Assembly: GCF_023566055.1 (NCBI RefSeq)
Contig: NZ_JALIQP010000007.1
Location: 124,001-188,000, forward strand
DNA length: 64,000 nucleotides
From: Halosolutus amylolyticus
GTDB taxonomy: Archaea > Halobacteriota > Halobacteria > Halobacteriales > Natrialbaceae
Reading direction: 5' to 3'
The notes below the pieces were generated by a model. It was not told where the DNA came from. It saw only the letters and a program-made list of their open reading frames with translations, and searched no databases. How positions within the stretch are numbered: the first letter of the stretch is position 1; each line of letters opens with the position of its first letter. A program made the translations under genes and the position numbers. Positions 31,927 to 39,924 of this stretch are shown here, one piece after another.

Positions 31927-32280
31927 ATGGACTGTCCTGCGTGTAGTGGTCCGGTTACGCTCGAAGTCGGGCCAGACCAACCACTTTCAGCGTCACTCAC
32001 CGACGTGCTCCTTGCGGCTGACGAAGACGAGTGCATCGACGTCTCACGGAACTGTTGGAATTGTGGCTGGCAGGAGATACGACAGATTCGCGTCGAATCA
32101 ATCGATACAACCGACGGGGACGAGGTCGCTGTGAAGCGGGCATCTCTTATCGAGGAGATTACCGACGAGCTCGCGGCGATTGAGCGTCTCGCTACACTCG
32201 AGGACACGCTCGCTGAGGTCCGCCGTCAGCAACGGTTGGAACCATCCACAGATAGCACGGAAGACGGTACAACGGAGTGA
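31927..32280 (+). CDS. Zinc-ribbon protein of unknown function
   Basis: I use the ATG at 31927 (MDCPACSGPVTLEVGPDQPL, 117 aa). A split zinc ribbon has CPAC at residues 3-6 and CWNCGW near residue 40. A helical C-terminus follows (SLIEEITDELAAIERLATLE). The extra upstream frame is serine/arginine-rich and not convincing. The next gene starts six bases after the stop, so the two are likely co-transcribed. Such ribbons in haloarchaeal plasmid genes are often nucleic-acid binders. Confidence 0.72.
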   Translation: MDCPACSGPVTLEVGPDQPLSASLTDVLLAADEDECIDVSRNCWNCGWQEIRQIRVESIDTTDGDEVAVKRASLIEEITDELAAIERLATLEDTLAEVRRQQRLEPSTDSTEDGTTE

Positions 32281-32286
32281 TTAACG

Positions 32287-32616
32287 ATGTGCGATACCGA
32301 CGCCCTCTACACTGTTCGCGAACGCACAGGAAACCCCGGGCACCCATCGGTGGATGATGTGATCGAACTCGTACTCAACCGAGCACAGAATCCACGGGAA
32401 GATCACCAAGACGCTCACATGGACCAAGCGATGGCGGCAGTCATCGACAGATATGGGGAGGTGCCAGTCCGAACTGTGATCTACCGCGTTCTCGTCGAAC
32501 GCTACCCGTTCCGTACTGCCACGGTTGACCTCGAAATGAGCAACATCGATGGCATTCGAATCGGAACGACAGCTGGCTGGTTTCTCGAGGAGCTAACCGC
32601 AGATCAAGACCGCTGA
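32287..32616 (+). CDS. Uncharacterised haloarchaeal protein
   Basis: A 109-residue protein, MCDTDALYTVRERTGNPGHP, then a helical core (VDDVIELVLNRAQNPREDHQ, DQAMAAVIDRYGEVPVRTVI) and a C-terminus GTTAGWFLEELTADQDR. It starts six bases after the zinc-ribbon gene. No motif is recognised. It is followed by the second hairpin-rich leader. Confidence 0.65.
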   Translation: MCDTDALYTVRERTGNPGHPSVDDVIELVLNRAQNPREDHQDAHMDQAMAAVIDRYGEVPVRTVIYRVLVERYPFRTATVDLEMSNIDGIRIGTTAGWFLEELTADQDR

Positions 32617-33150
32617 ACCTGCGATTAAAAGCCCCTGACACGCTCGAGTCCCGCGACTCGCTGCGCGCCTCACTCCGTTGCGGTGCTAGCGTCGTCGGGG
32701 TTCCCCGAGCAACGGAAGACGCTTCGCGCCTTCCGAGCATCGCGAACGCAAACGTTCGCTCAACGTGTCAGCCCCTTTCAACCCCACCCACGTGGACTAT
32801 TCCGCTGGCTATCGAGGGAGGTTGTTCCCCCCTCAAAGACGGCACGTCCCGCTCACCGCTTCTGTCCTCCACTCACTCTCGCTCTTCGGATGCCAGTATT
32901 AAGCGCGCTTTCGGTCTTCGCTCGCGCTCAGACGCGAAAACGGCTTAAAACTGGACGCTCGCTCCGGTTGAAGCGCCGCGCGTTACTGGTTGGATCTGTC
33001 ATCGGCGCGTCTCGCTCGCGCCCTGACGGGCACTTGCGAAGGCGCGAGCGAGACGCGTGTGATAGATGAGTTGGACAGCGAGAGAGCCAGGGCTGGAGAG
33101 TTGTGGTGTCGGAAAGACGCCGAGTGAGCGCCTTTGGAACTGAGATTCTA
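32617..33150 (+). promoter_or_regulatory. Hairpin-rich leader region of the OB-fold gene (copy 2)
   Basis: A 530-base non-coding stretch. Near 32695-32760 are tandem hairpins (CGGGG-tt-CCCCG, CGGAAG...CTTCCG, CGAACG-caaa-CGTTCG). The GGCACGTCCCGCTCACCGCT block (~32838-32890) and ATTAAGCGCG...CGGCTTAAA match copy 1, as does a CTGGTTGGAT stretch before the large stem at 33006-33057. Order and spacing of these elements are the same as upstream of the OB-fold gene at 15302. Confidence 0.6.
33006..33057 (+). ncRNA. Covarying 17-bp stem-loop in the OB-fold gene leader (copy 2)
   Basis: Arms CGCGTCTCGCTCGCGCC (33006-33022) and GGCGCGAGCGAGACGCG (33041-33057), 18-base loop. Compared with the copy at 15154, bases 1-4 of the left arm are GCGC there and CGCG here, and the right arm changes to match, so pairing is kept at all 17 positions. 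Confidence 0.7.
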
Positions 33151-33999
33151 ATGTCTAGTAAGCAGTCGGTTAGTAAGGTCGTTTCGGTCGATGAACAAGC
33201 ATACGAACAGGAGACGGTTCAGAAAGAGCACGAGGACGTCGTCGATGAGACTCCAGAGTTCCGGGCGACGGTTGAGATGGAGATCCAGGCAAAGGTCGAT
33301 GCAAACCATCCAGACGGAATCGTCGACACGAGCGAGGACCGGATCTATGGCGCGACCCTGGCTCAAGAAGAGCGCATTCGAGCCAGAGAGGAAGAACTCG
33401 AGCGAATCAGTGCACAGGCAGCGTTCGGTCGACAGGAGGGACGAGCGGAGCGAACGAGGGCAGTGGTTGAACAGGCACGCCGGGAGCAGCGACCGGTCAA
33501 GGAAGTCGATCCTCGAGAGAAACTCGGACGAGCGAAGTTGGCCCAGGTCAATCGGCAGGCACAGCGGTTGGCTGGTGATATCAACGGTGGATACACACGA
33601 GCAGTCATTGCGAAGCGGATTGCCAGTCGGGTTCTCGAAGGCGCGGATATGTTCGAGGCGGTGATGGATACGAAAGAAGAGATGCAACACGAGGCAGGGA
33701 CGATCGTGCCGATCGGGGCCCTTGAGGAGATCAGACGAGGCGAGGTCACTGTGGAAGGGCGTGTGCTCGAACTGTGGGACCCCTCGAGTACGAGTATCCA
33801 GCAGGTTGGGTTGCTCGAAGACGAAACTGGCCGAACGAAGTTCACGATCTGGGCGAAGAGCGATCAGACGATGGTACAGGAGGGTGAGCGAGTGCGGTTC
33901 AGGGCGGCGGCGAAGAACTGGTACAATAGGAGGTGCTCGATCGCGCTGACTCACTGGTCGGAAATCATCTTCCCAGAGCGCGGTCGGTGGTGGGAGTAG
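33151..33999 (+). CDS. OB-fold (RPA-like) DNA-binding protein, copy 2
   Basis: I use the ATG at 33151 (MSSKQSVSKVVSVDEQAYEQ), which aligns exactly with the start of copy 1; the ATG at 33103 would lie in the leader. The 282-residue protein keeps the acidic head (VDETPEFRATVEMEIQAKVD), the charged helix, and the C-terminal OB-fold (VTVEGRVLELWDPSSTSIQQ, GLLEDETGRTKFTIWAK, AAKNWYNRRCSIALTHWS) with the identical tail PERGRWWE. The strongest conservation is in the head and the OB-fold; the central helix has diverged. A T-rich terminator follows. Confidence 0.8.
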   Translation: MSSKQSVSKVVSVDEQAYEQETVQKEHEDVVDETPEFRATVEMEIQAKVDANHPDGIVDTSEDRIYGATLAQEERIRAREEELERISAQAAFGRQEGRAERTRAVVEQARREQRPVKEVDPREKLGRAKLAQVNRQAQRLAGDINGGYTRAVIAKRIASRVLEGADMFEAVMDTKEEMQHEAGTIVPIGALEEIRRGEVTVEGRVLELWDPSSTSIQQVGLLEDETGRTKFTIWAKSDQTMVQEGERVRFRAAAKNWYNRRCSIALTHWSEIIFPERGRWWE

Positions 34000-34020
34000 C
34001 CGAACGAGTGTTCTCTTTTT

Positions 34021-34956
34021 GGCTCTGGTGAATCACCAGACGGCGTTTGATTTCACTGGTTCACGGCTTGCTTGATGTTGTAGACCGCACACATCAGAGC
34101 GATCTCTCGAAATTCGCGGTACCTCGCTCGGGCACGAACCGCGTGGCCGAGCGTGCGCTTAATCGTCGAGAAGACGGTCTCAGACAGTGCTCTTTGGCCG
34201 TTCAGAGGCCCATCAATGCGCGCGTTATGCGCGCAATCGATGGGTCGGAACTCCCGGTGCTTGATCAGCGGTCTGACGCCTTCTTCGCGCAATTTCTCGC
34301 GTAACCGCATCCAATCGTAGCCTTTGTCAGCGGCGAGGCTGGCAATCTCGCCCGCGTTGCGGAGGGCGAGTTGCCAGCCGATCTGCGTGTCGTGGCGCTT
34401 CTCGGTCGCACAGTGAACGTCGAGGATAGCTTGTGTTTTTGTATCGACGAGCGCGGTCGTTTTCAGCGTTTGAACGCGGTAGTTCGTCCGGCGGCAGTAG
34501 TGCTTGCTGGCGGTTTCGCGGTCGAAAAACGTCGTGTCCATGGCGGCGTGATCGGCGGTGTCGTGCAGCTGCGCCGACAGCCGCAGCAGCACTCGCCAGA
34601 TCTTCATCTCGAACCTGTCAAACGCCTTTACGAGCGTCGAGTGATGCGGGAGATCATCCGCTTCAAACCCGATCTTGGCCAATATATGCGGCATCTCGCT
34701 CAACAGATAGAGTGACTCGCGGTAGGATTTCTCAAGGTAAATCCGAAGACAGTGGAGCGAAACGACAGCATAGTCGGCGAAGTTCCCACCCCCTTCGGGG
34801 CGGCGGCTTCGCCTCTGCCACCAACAGCATTTTTAGCTAACCGTACCGCTTTACTCGTGAAGCAGGAGATTTTCGACATAGGCATCGGCAGTCTCCCGCT
34901 TCAACACCTATGAACTGACGACCTATCCCGACGCAGTATAGCGATTCACCAGAGCC
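34021..34956 (-). mobile_element. ISH9-like IS5-family element (defective)
   Basis: Terminal inverted repeats GGCTCTGGTGAATC (34021-34034) and GATTCACCAGAGCC (34943-34956) bound a 936-base element. No clear target duplication is visible, so one flank may have been lost. It carries one transposase gene with a frameshift. The element sits ~20 bases after the OB-fold gene stop. Confidence 0.85.
34053..34885 (-). pseudogene. Frameshifted IS5-family transposase
   Basis: The N-terminal part (MSKISCFTSKAVRLAKNAVG) starts at 34879 or 34885 and reads to a GGRGEAAAPKG stretch. A one-base shift near 34795 moves the reading into the frame of NFADYAVVSLHCLRIYLEKS and the rest (SEMPHILAKIGF ... NIKQAVNQ). 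The DDE residues appear in the second part (MDTTFFDRE, ADKGYDW, ...SETVFSTIKR). The protein is otherwise full length, so the break is recent. Confidence 0.85.
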
Positions 34957-35207
34957 GAACTACTGTTCCCAACAGGCGAAGACGGACTGCTTGAACTCGC
35001 ATTCGAAGTTGCAGCAGAATAAGCGCGTCTAACCACCACTTTTTCTCTTTTCTTTCTTTTCCAACTCTCAATCCCATAGCTGACTCCACTAAGGAGAAGC
35101 TATTATTGTAGATGATTGCCAATATTCATGATTTTTGCCTTTAACTATGGACCTGACCACATATGGTCATTGGGTCAACAAGAACTCAGTCAGCTAAATC
35201 TATATTC
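34957..35207. other. Intergenic debris beside the IS
   Basis: Directly next to the IS end, a frame reads AELLFPTGEDGLLELAFEVA to a TAA near 35020, the end of some lost gene. After it come pyrimidine-rich TTTTTCTCTTTTC and A/T-rich DNA, which may terminate the minus-strand operon ending at 35208. Confidence 0.4.
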
Positions 35208-36575
35208 TTACTCAGGAGAGAACTCTCGAATCTCCTCCTCTACATACTCTAACGTTCTCTCACGGCTTTTCTGATCTGGAATATTATTAGCAAAGTGCTG
35301 CTGCACCGCCGACTCAGTAAGACAGAGACCGTTGTTCCGTCCCAGTTCATAATCTTGCTCACTCCGGTCAAAATCAGGATCTAAAAACAAATCGTACAAT
35401 ATCGATGTCCAACCACCACGGGTCAACCGCACCGAACGCTCCGAAGTATGACTGGTACGATGCAGAATCAACGTAGCCAAAGCCTTCAAATCCATGAACA
35501 CGGCCTGAAAATCATCGAACTTGGTACGGTTTAACTCGTCCAAGAAGTCCTCTATCTTACTGATGTTAAACTCAGGAGAAATGAAGACGATTACTTTCTC
35601 TTCCCATTGTCGTCTATAGCAGACATCGTCTACAATTTCCAGGTATTTTCGATACTGTGGTCCGTGCTTCTCAGTGATCTTTGGATAATCACGGTATTCA
35701 CTGCTCACGCTCTTAGAGTCCAGTAGCAGCGTTGGATGGTTTCCGTTCTCTTCATCGAAAATGAACCCGAATCCGTCGGGAACCCGATTACCTGTATCTT
35801 CCATCCCCATCGGATGCAAGGGGCAGTCCAACACTTGAGAGAAGGATAGGGTACACAGTTTCTCCATCTTGTCTCGCTTCTCACTGCTGGCCTCAATCTT
35901 CTCAAAATCGGTTAATTCGCCTACTAGGAACTGCGGGTTATCATTGATCTTTTCCACCAGGTCTTCTGGAACAGCTTCTCTCTGAGGTTCATACTCTGCT
36001 TCAAACTCGTTCCGAACCTCAATCATTGACTCAAAACTCTCGATCTTGCGTTCAAGACCGGGCGGAGTCGCAACCATGGAAACACCGCCAGCCCGGTCAA
36101 TCAGCGGTTTGATCCCCCGCTTCGTGTCGTCTTGGAAAGCTAGGACGCAGAAATTACGGTGGTCCTTCAACTGAGAGGCGATCGGCTGTAACAAGTCGTC
36201 GCTGTACCCGCCAGGAACTACGAGAAACGACTTCTCCCCTGATTCAAACGAGAGCATTGATCCGTTTTGCTCCACCGACGCCTCAAAACCCAGATCGGTT
36301 AACAGTTCCTCAACAGCATCTACTGTCTCAACCTTCCAGTAGACGTGATGCGACTCATCGTACGGTTTCTGATGCTTATCCCGGCACAGAAACTTTTTCT
36401 CACCACCAATCTCCACTACGTTACAAGGCTTGTTACATCCCGGTTCTGGACAGTTTATCTTCCGGCGTTCAGACCGGACACAGAACGGGTTCTCACGAAG
36501 TTCGTCTGGTACTTCATCAGGTCGTAGTCTATCCTCAAAATCGTACCTGAGCGCTTTGAAAGACTCAGAACTCAT
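35208..36575 (-). CDS. PD-(D/E)xK-type nuclease-like protein of an A/T-rich operon
   Basis: A 455-residue protein. The N-terminal zinc-finger-like region has C42, C47, C51 and C64 (NCPEPGCNKPC...FLCRDKH). The middle (~110-175) has an FLVVPGGYSDDLL / FCVLAFQDDTKRG fold. The C-terminal half has PDGFGFIFDE (D267) followed by a strand LLLDSKS (D286, K288), the spacing of a PD-(D/E)xK endonuclease core like that of FokI-type enzymes, then KVIVFISPEF and a helical tail. Its start overlaps the stop of the upstream gene (ATGA at 36572), so the two are coupled. A/T-rich composition suggests import. A restriction or defence role is inferred from the nuclease motif. Confidence 0.7.
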   Translation of the reverse strand: MSSESFKALRYDFEDRLRPDEVPDELRENPFCVRSERRKINCPEPGCNKPCNVVEIGGEKKFLCRDKHQKPYDESHHVYWKVETVDAVEELLTDLGFEASVEQNGSMLSFESGEKSFLVVPGGYSDDLLQPIASQLKDHRNFCVLAFQDDTKRGIKPLIDRAGGVSMVATPPGLERKIESFESMIEVRNEFEAEYEPQREAVPEDLVEKINDNPQFLVGELTDFEKIEASSEKRDKMEKLCTLSFSQVLDCPLHPMGMEDTGNRVPDGFGFIFDEENGNHPTLLLDSKSVSSEYRDYPKITEKHGPQYRKYLEIVDDVCYRRQWEEKVIVFISPEFNISKIEDFLDELNRTKFDDFQAVFMDLKALATLILHRTSHTSERSVRLTRGGWTSILYDLFLDPDFDRSEQDYELGRNNGLCLTESAVQQHFANNIPDQKSRERTLEYVEEEIREFSPE

Positions 36576-37549
36576 GCAGACTCCTCCAGTTCTTCCTCTT
36601 CCTCGGTTTCTTCGCGGAGAACCTCGGTGATCATCTCTTCCTCTTCCTTAGTGACGTCACCCAAAATTTCGATCTTCACACCCTTCACCTGAATCTCCTG
36701 ATCACCAATCGTCAGCGTATACTCACGGCGTTGGCTCTCCTCGTTGAACTTGGATAACTGGCTTTCCAAGTTGTTACCCTCAGCAAAGGACTCGATCGGC
36801 TCTCCAGTCTCAATCTCTATTCGGATCGGATCACCTGCAACGTTCACGTTCTCCAAGGTCAGTGCAGTCTGTTCAGCAGCAGTGAGATCATCTAAAACGT
36901 CAATATAATCTTCTTTTTCGTTGTCATCTAACGAATCGTCATCCTTGATCTTCTCCTTCTGTTCTTCAACCCTGTCCTCGACGAACTCAGCAGGAGACTT
37001 TTCAGGGTAGTCGACTGGGTCAACAAATCTCACGTCATCCCCGTACTCAACATCATCGTAGAGCGTGGTCATCACCGGGTTCAGGAAGTCCTCTTCTGAC
37101 CGTTGGATATCGTGGTCGTACTCGTCATTGTCATAGTCGACGTGGATGTATCGGGTGGTGATCGGCCAATACTTTCGAGGTTCGACTTCGCACCCATCTT
37201 CAGAGTCGTAGTCCTTGTCGTCTTCTTCCCGGAATTTGAATTGGCGGAAGTGCCCGGATTTGTACTCAACGTAATTCTCCGCCATCACTTCGTTCTCACC
37301 GATCAGGTGAACGCTTTTCAATTCAGCTTTGTACTTTCGCCGGTTATTCGCCTCTTCGATATTCTCTTGTAGGGTTCGCCGCAACTGCTCTACCTCATCC
37401 TCACCTAATTCATCGAATTTCTTTTCGCCCGAGATTTCTTCTCGCCGGTATGTACGTTTGTTCTTGAAGGTTTTCAGCGCCTGAATTAGGTCCAGGTGGC
37501 TCTGTTGAAATCCTTAGTGAGTTACAGGTTCAGTCGGTAGTTTGAGTAG

Positions 37550-38371
37550 ATGCAGACCCTCCCAAAATCTCGGTTGCTTCGATTTGTCGAGGAAGCATTT
37601 CAGTTAGCGCAACGTGCTGTAGCTCGATACTCCTCGAAGTTCTCGAAACAACGCTATACGCTCCATCAGCACATCGTTCTCCTCTGTCTCAAGGTTCGGA
37701 AGAACACGACCTATCGAACACTCCTCGACGAACTCATCGAAATGCCCTGTATTCGGAACGCGATCAATCTCACTGAACTGCCTTCCCCATCAACACTGTG
37801 CAAAGCGTTCGATAGACTCGATATGGCTGTCTGGCGAGTGCTGCTCAATCTCTCTGTTTCACTGCTCCCGACCAACGGCGTTGCGGGAATCGATGCTTCG
37901 GGATTCGACCGCAGTCACGCCTCAAAACACTACACGAAACGAGCCAAACTCACGATTCAGCAACTCAAAGTAACACTGCTGGTCGATTCCAAAGTGAACG
38001 CAGTCCTTGATTTACACGTGACGACGACACGCAAACACGATAGCCAGATCGCTCCGTCGCTGATCAAACGCAACCCCGAGACTATCGACATCTTGCTCGG
38101 GGACAAAGGCTACGACGACCAGAAAATCAGACGGCTTGCCCGTCAACACGAGATTCGTCCACTAATCAAACACCGTGAGTTCACACCGCTTCACAAGGCA
38201 TGGAACGCACGTTTAGACGCCGACCTCTACGGCCAACGGAGTCAATCAGAGACAGTCAACTCAACGCTCAAGCGGAAGTACGGCGCGTTCGTCCGTTCAC
38301 GACGCTGGTGGAAGCAGTTCCGTGAACTCGCTCTTGCGTGTCTCGTCCACAATCTTGACCAAGCAATCTAA
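37550..38371 (+). CDS. IS5-family transposase
   Basis: A 273-residue DDE transposase. DDE residues are in GVAGIDASGFDRSHASKHYT, LLGDKGYDDQK and RSQSETVNSTLKRKYGAFVR. The N-terminal helical domain begins MQTLPKSRLLRFVEEAFQLA. It is of the same broad group as the defective transposase at 34053 (both have HREF and KHY motifs) but only distantly similar. It looks intact. Confidence 0.92.
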   Translation: MQTLPKSRLLRFVEEAFQLAQRAVARYSSKFSKQRYTLHQHIVLLCLKVRKNTTYRTLLDELIEMPCIRNAINLTELPSPSTLCKAFDRLDMAVWRVLLNLSVSLLPTNGVAGIDASGFDRSHASKHYTKRAKLTIQQLKVTLLVDSKVNAVLDLHVTTTRKHDSQIAPSLIKRNPETIDILLGDKGYDDQKIRRLARQHEIRPLIKHREFTPLHKAWNARLDADLYGQRSQSETVNSTLKRKYGAFVRSRRWWKQFRELALACLVHNLDQAI

Positions 38372-38492
38372 CGACCAGTTCAGGGAAAGCAGTTACCGAG
38401 GCAGCTATTGATTTGTCCGAAACATGTCAAAAGTCGGCTGCTGAATATAGAGCATCGATTCAGCAATCGCTCAGCGTTCGTTTCCATACTGC

Positions 38493-38813
38493 TCAGTCGT
38501 GCTGAGTCCGAATCCTGGCAACGCTAAGAGCGATAGTGGTAAGCACTCCAACACCGGCCGCCATCAGTAGTATTGTGGCTATTGGTGAAGTCGTCATATC
38601 AAGTGCATCGAGAAACCACAGCAACGCCAGCGCGGTTAGAGCAAATACGCCCGTTACGTCAGTAGCGTCAGAGGGTACGTCCTGATCGTCGTACTCCCGG
38701 GAATGGCGACGGTATCGGTAGGTCACGACCACAAGTGCCGCCAATCCAAACACGAATAACGCACCCGTTGCGGTCGGTGATTCGGTAATCATGGCAGTAT
38801 CTTCAACATACAA
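38493..38813 (-). CDS. Small membrane protein carried inside the IS
   Basis: A 106-residue frame with three hydrophobic segments: ATGALFVFGLAALVVVTYRY, TGVFALTALALLWFLDALDM and TSPIATILLMAAGVGVLTTI. A charged loop (RRHSREYDDQDVPSDATD) lies between the first two. It is opposite in strand to the transposase and lies wholly inside the inverted repeats, so it would move with the element. Either a passenger gene or the remnant of a gene captured in an earlier event. Function unknown. The start could be the ATG at 38792. Confidence 0.55.
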   Translation of the reverse strand: MYVEDTAMITESPTATGALFVFGLAALVVVTYRYRRHSREYDDQDVPSDATDVTGVFALTALALLWFLDALDMTTSPIATILLMAAGVGVLTTIALSVARIRTQHD

Positions 38814-39772
38814 GTTTTTGAAATAACCGAATCGAATGTATTACTTCTGGCTCTGCCTAACTAGGTGAATCACTATTAAGCCTCTGACGACATCACATGC
38901 GCTCTCGCACAACACATTCCAGAACTCGTCCATGTGAGATACGCGCTCTCTATTCAGCACGGTCGCTAAATCCTATCACTGATTAAGGATTTCAACAGAG
39001 CCGTCCAGGTGGTCTTCCCATTCCCATTCATAGAGGTAGAGGAGTAGAGCGGATTTGCTCTCCATTTCGTCTGTGGAGAGAACCCCTATTTTGTCTCGAT
39101 TGACGGTTTTGATGCCTTCTATGATCGTGTTAGGTCCGATGCCATCGAGTGCGGCTACGTAGCGGTGGAAGTCTTCTAAAACGTCTTCTTCGTACAGGGT
39201 TTCTACGTCGTCTCGAATCGTGTTTTCATCTAAGTCGACAGAGTTGAGGTTGGCTAGCTTTTCAACGCCGGGTCGGGAGAACCAGTTTTCGTAATAGTCG
39301 AGAATATCTTCTTGATTTCCTTCAAACTCGTTCTGCAGGTCGTCCTGCATTGGGCGAGCGGCCATTTCCTCGTTGTTTGCTGCTTATCTATAATATAACT
39401 TGTCACCACTACTACTAGCCAAATCCCTATGCGACATTCTTTCAATCTCTTTTAAAGATCGCCTTTGTTGTGGATATCGATCCGGACGTGATCTCTTGGA
39501 GTGAATCGCTGTATTGAGTTACCTCTCAAGGCTCGCTACTTGTATTCTCTCACACTGCATCAATGTAAACGCTATTATAGGAACCGACCGTTCACCTGAC
39601 TGGTTCCGATTACTATCTCATTGCTTGGGGCGGGTAGACCGCCATCGTAGGACTGGTGGGAATCGCTCCGTTCTCAGCCTGATTCCCATCCTTTCGGTAT
39701 GCTGTCTACCTAGTTAAAAGTCCATGTTGTAATCTCAGTCGGCTGCATCACGTGGACTAACTCCCAAGTGAC

Positions 39773-39810
39773 GGCGCGTATCCACGTCGTAAACGACGTG
39801 GTATTGCGCC
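39773..39810. repeat. Isolated long hairpin
   Basis: GGCGCgTAtCCACGTCGT, loop AA, ACGACGTGGtATtGCGCC. The inner nine base pairs are perfect and the outer arm is nearly so. It is not next to a stop codon or a T-run, so an ordinary terminator is unlikely; it may be an end of a lost IS200/IS605-type element. Confidence 0.6.
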
Positions 39811-39849
39811 TGTTCCGCGTATAATTGGCCCACCGAATTAGAGCCCAGG

Positions 39850-39876
39850 CTATTATAGTTCAGACTATTATAGTTC
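39850..39876 (+). promoter_or_regulatory. Tandem CTATTATAGTTC repeat before the ATPase gene
   Basis: Two exact 12-base copies with a 3-base spacer, 48-75 bases upstream of the ATG at 39925. They may be an operator, or TATA-like elements of the promoter. Confidence 0.5.
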
Positions 39877-39924
39877 TTCCCCTAACTTCGGAACACGTAT
39901 GTATCTCCCACCACGACTAGGAGT

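Larger units (their letters stand above)
37498..39002 (+). mobile_element. IS5-family element with 8-bp target duplication and an extra gene
   Basis: Ends GGCTCTGTTGAAATCCTTA (37498-) and TAAGGATTTCAACAGAGCC (to 39002) are perfect inverted repeats. GTCCAGGT is duplicated at 37490-37497 and 39003-39010. The element is 1505 bases, long for its 273-residue transposase. The extra 600 bases hold a small membrane-protein frame. Perfect ends and target repeat indicate recent insertion. Confidence 0.92.
36572..39365 (-). pseudogene. 426-residue gene of the nuclease operon, split by an IS
   Basis: The N-terminal part (39365 to 39003: MAARPMQDDLQNEFEGNQED ... YEWEWEDHLD) and the C-terminal part (37497 to 36572: HLDLIQALKTFKNKRTYRRE ... 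EEELEESA) are separated by the IS at 37498-39002. The target duplication GTCCAGGT flanks the IS on both sides, and HLD is encoded on both sides in the same frame. Removing the IS and one duplicate gives one open frame of ~426 codons. The protein is acidic with coiled stretches and no known motif. It lies upstream of and overlaps the nuclease-like gene, so the insertion probably silences the module. Confidence 0.85.
39366..39924. other. Intergenic region with a long hairpin and a tandem repeat
   Basis: A gene-free 560-base stretch between the split gene and the ATPase gene. It contains the hairpin at 39773-39810 and, just before the ATPase gene, two copies of CTATTATAGTTC (39850-39861 and 39865-39876) that overlap the expected promoter. 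The stretch near 39620-39720 has no recognisable feature. Confidence 0.45.
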
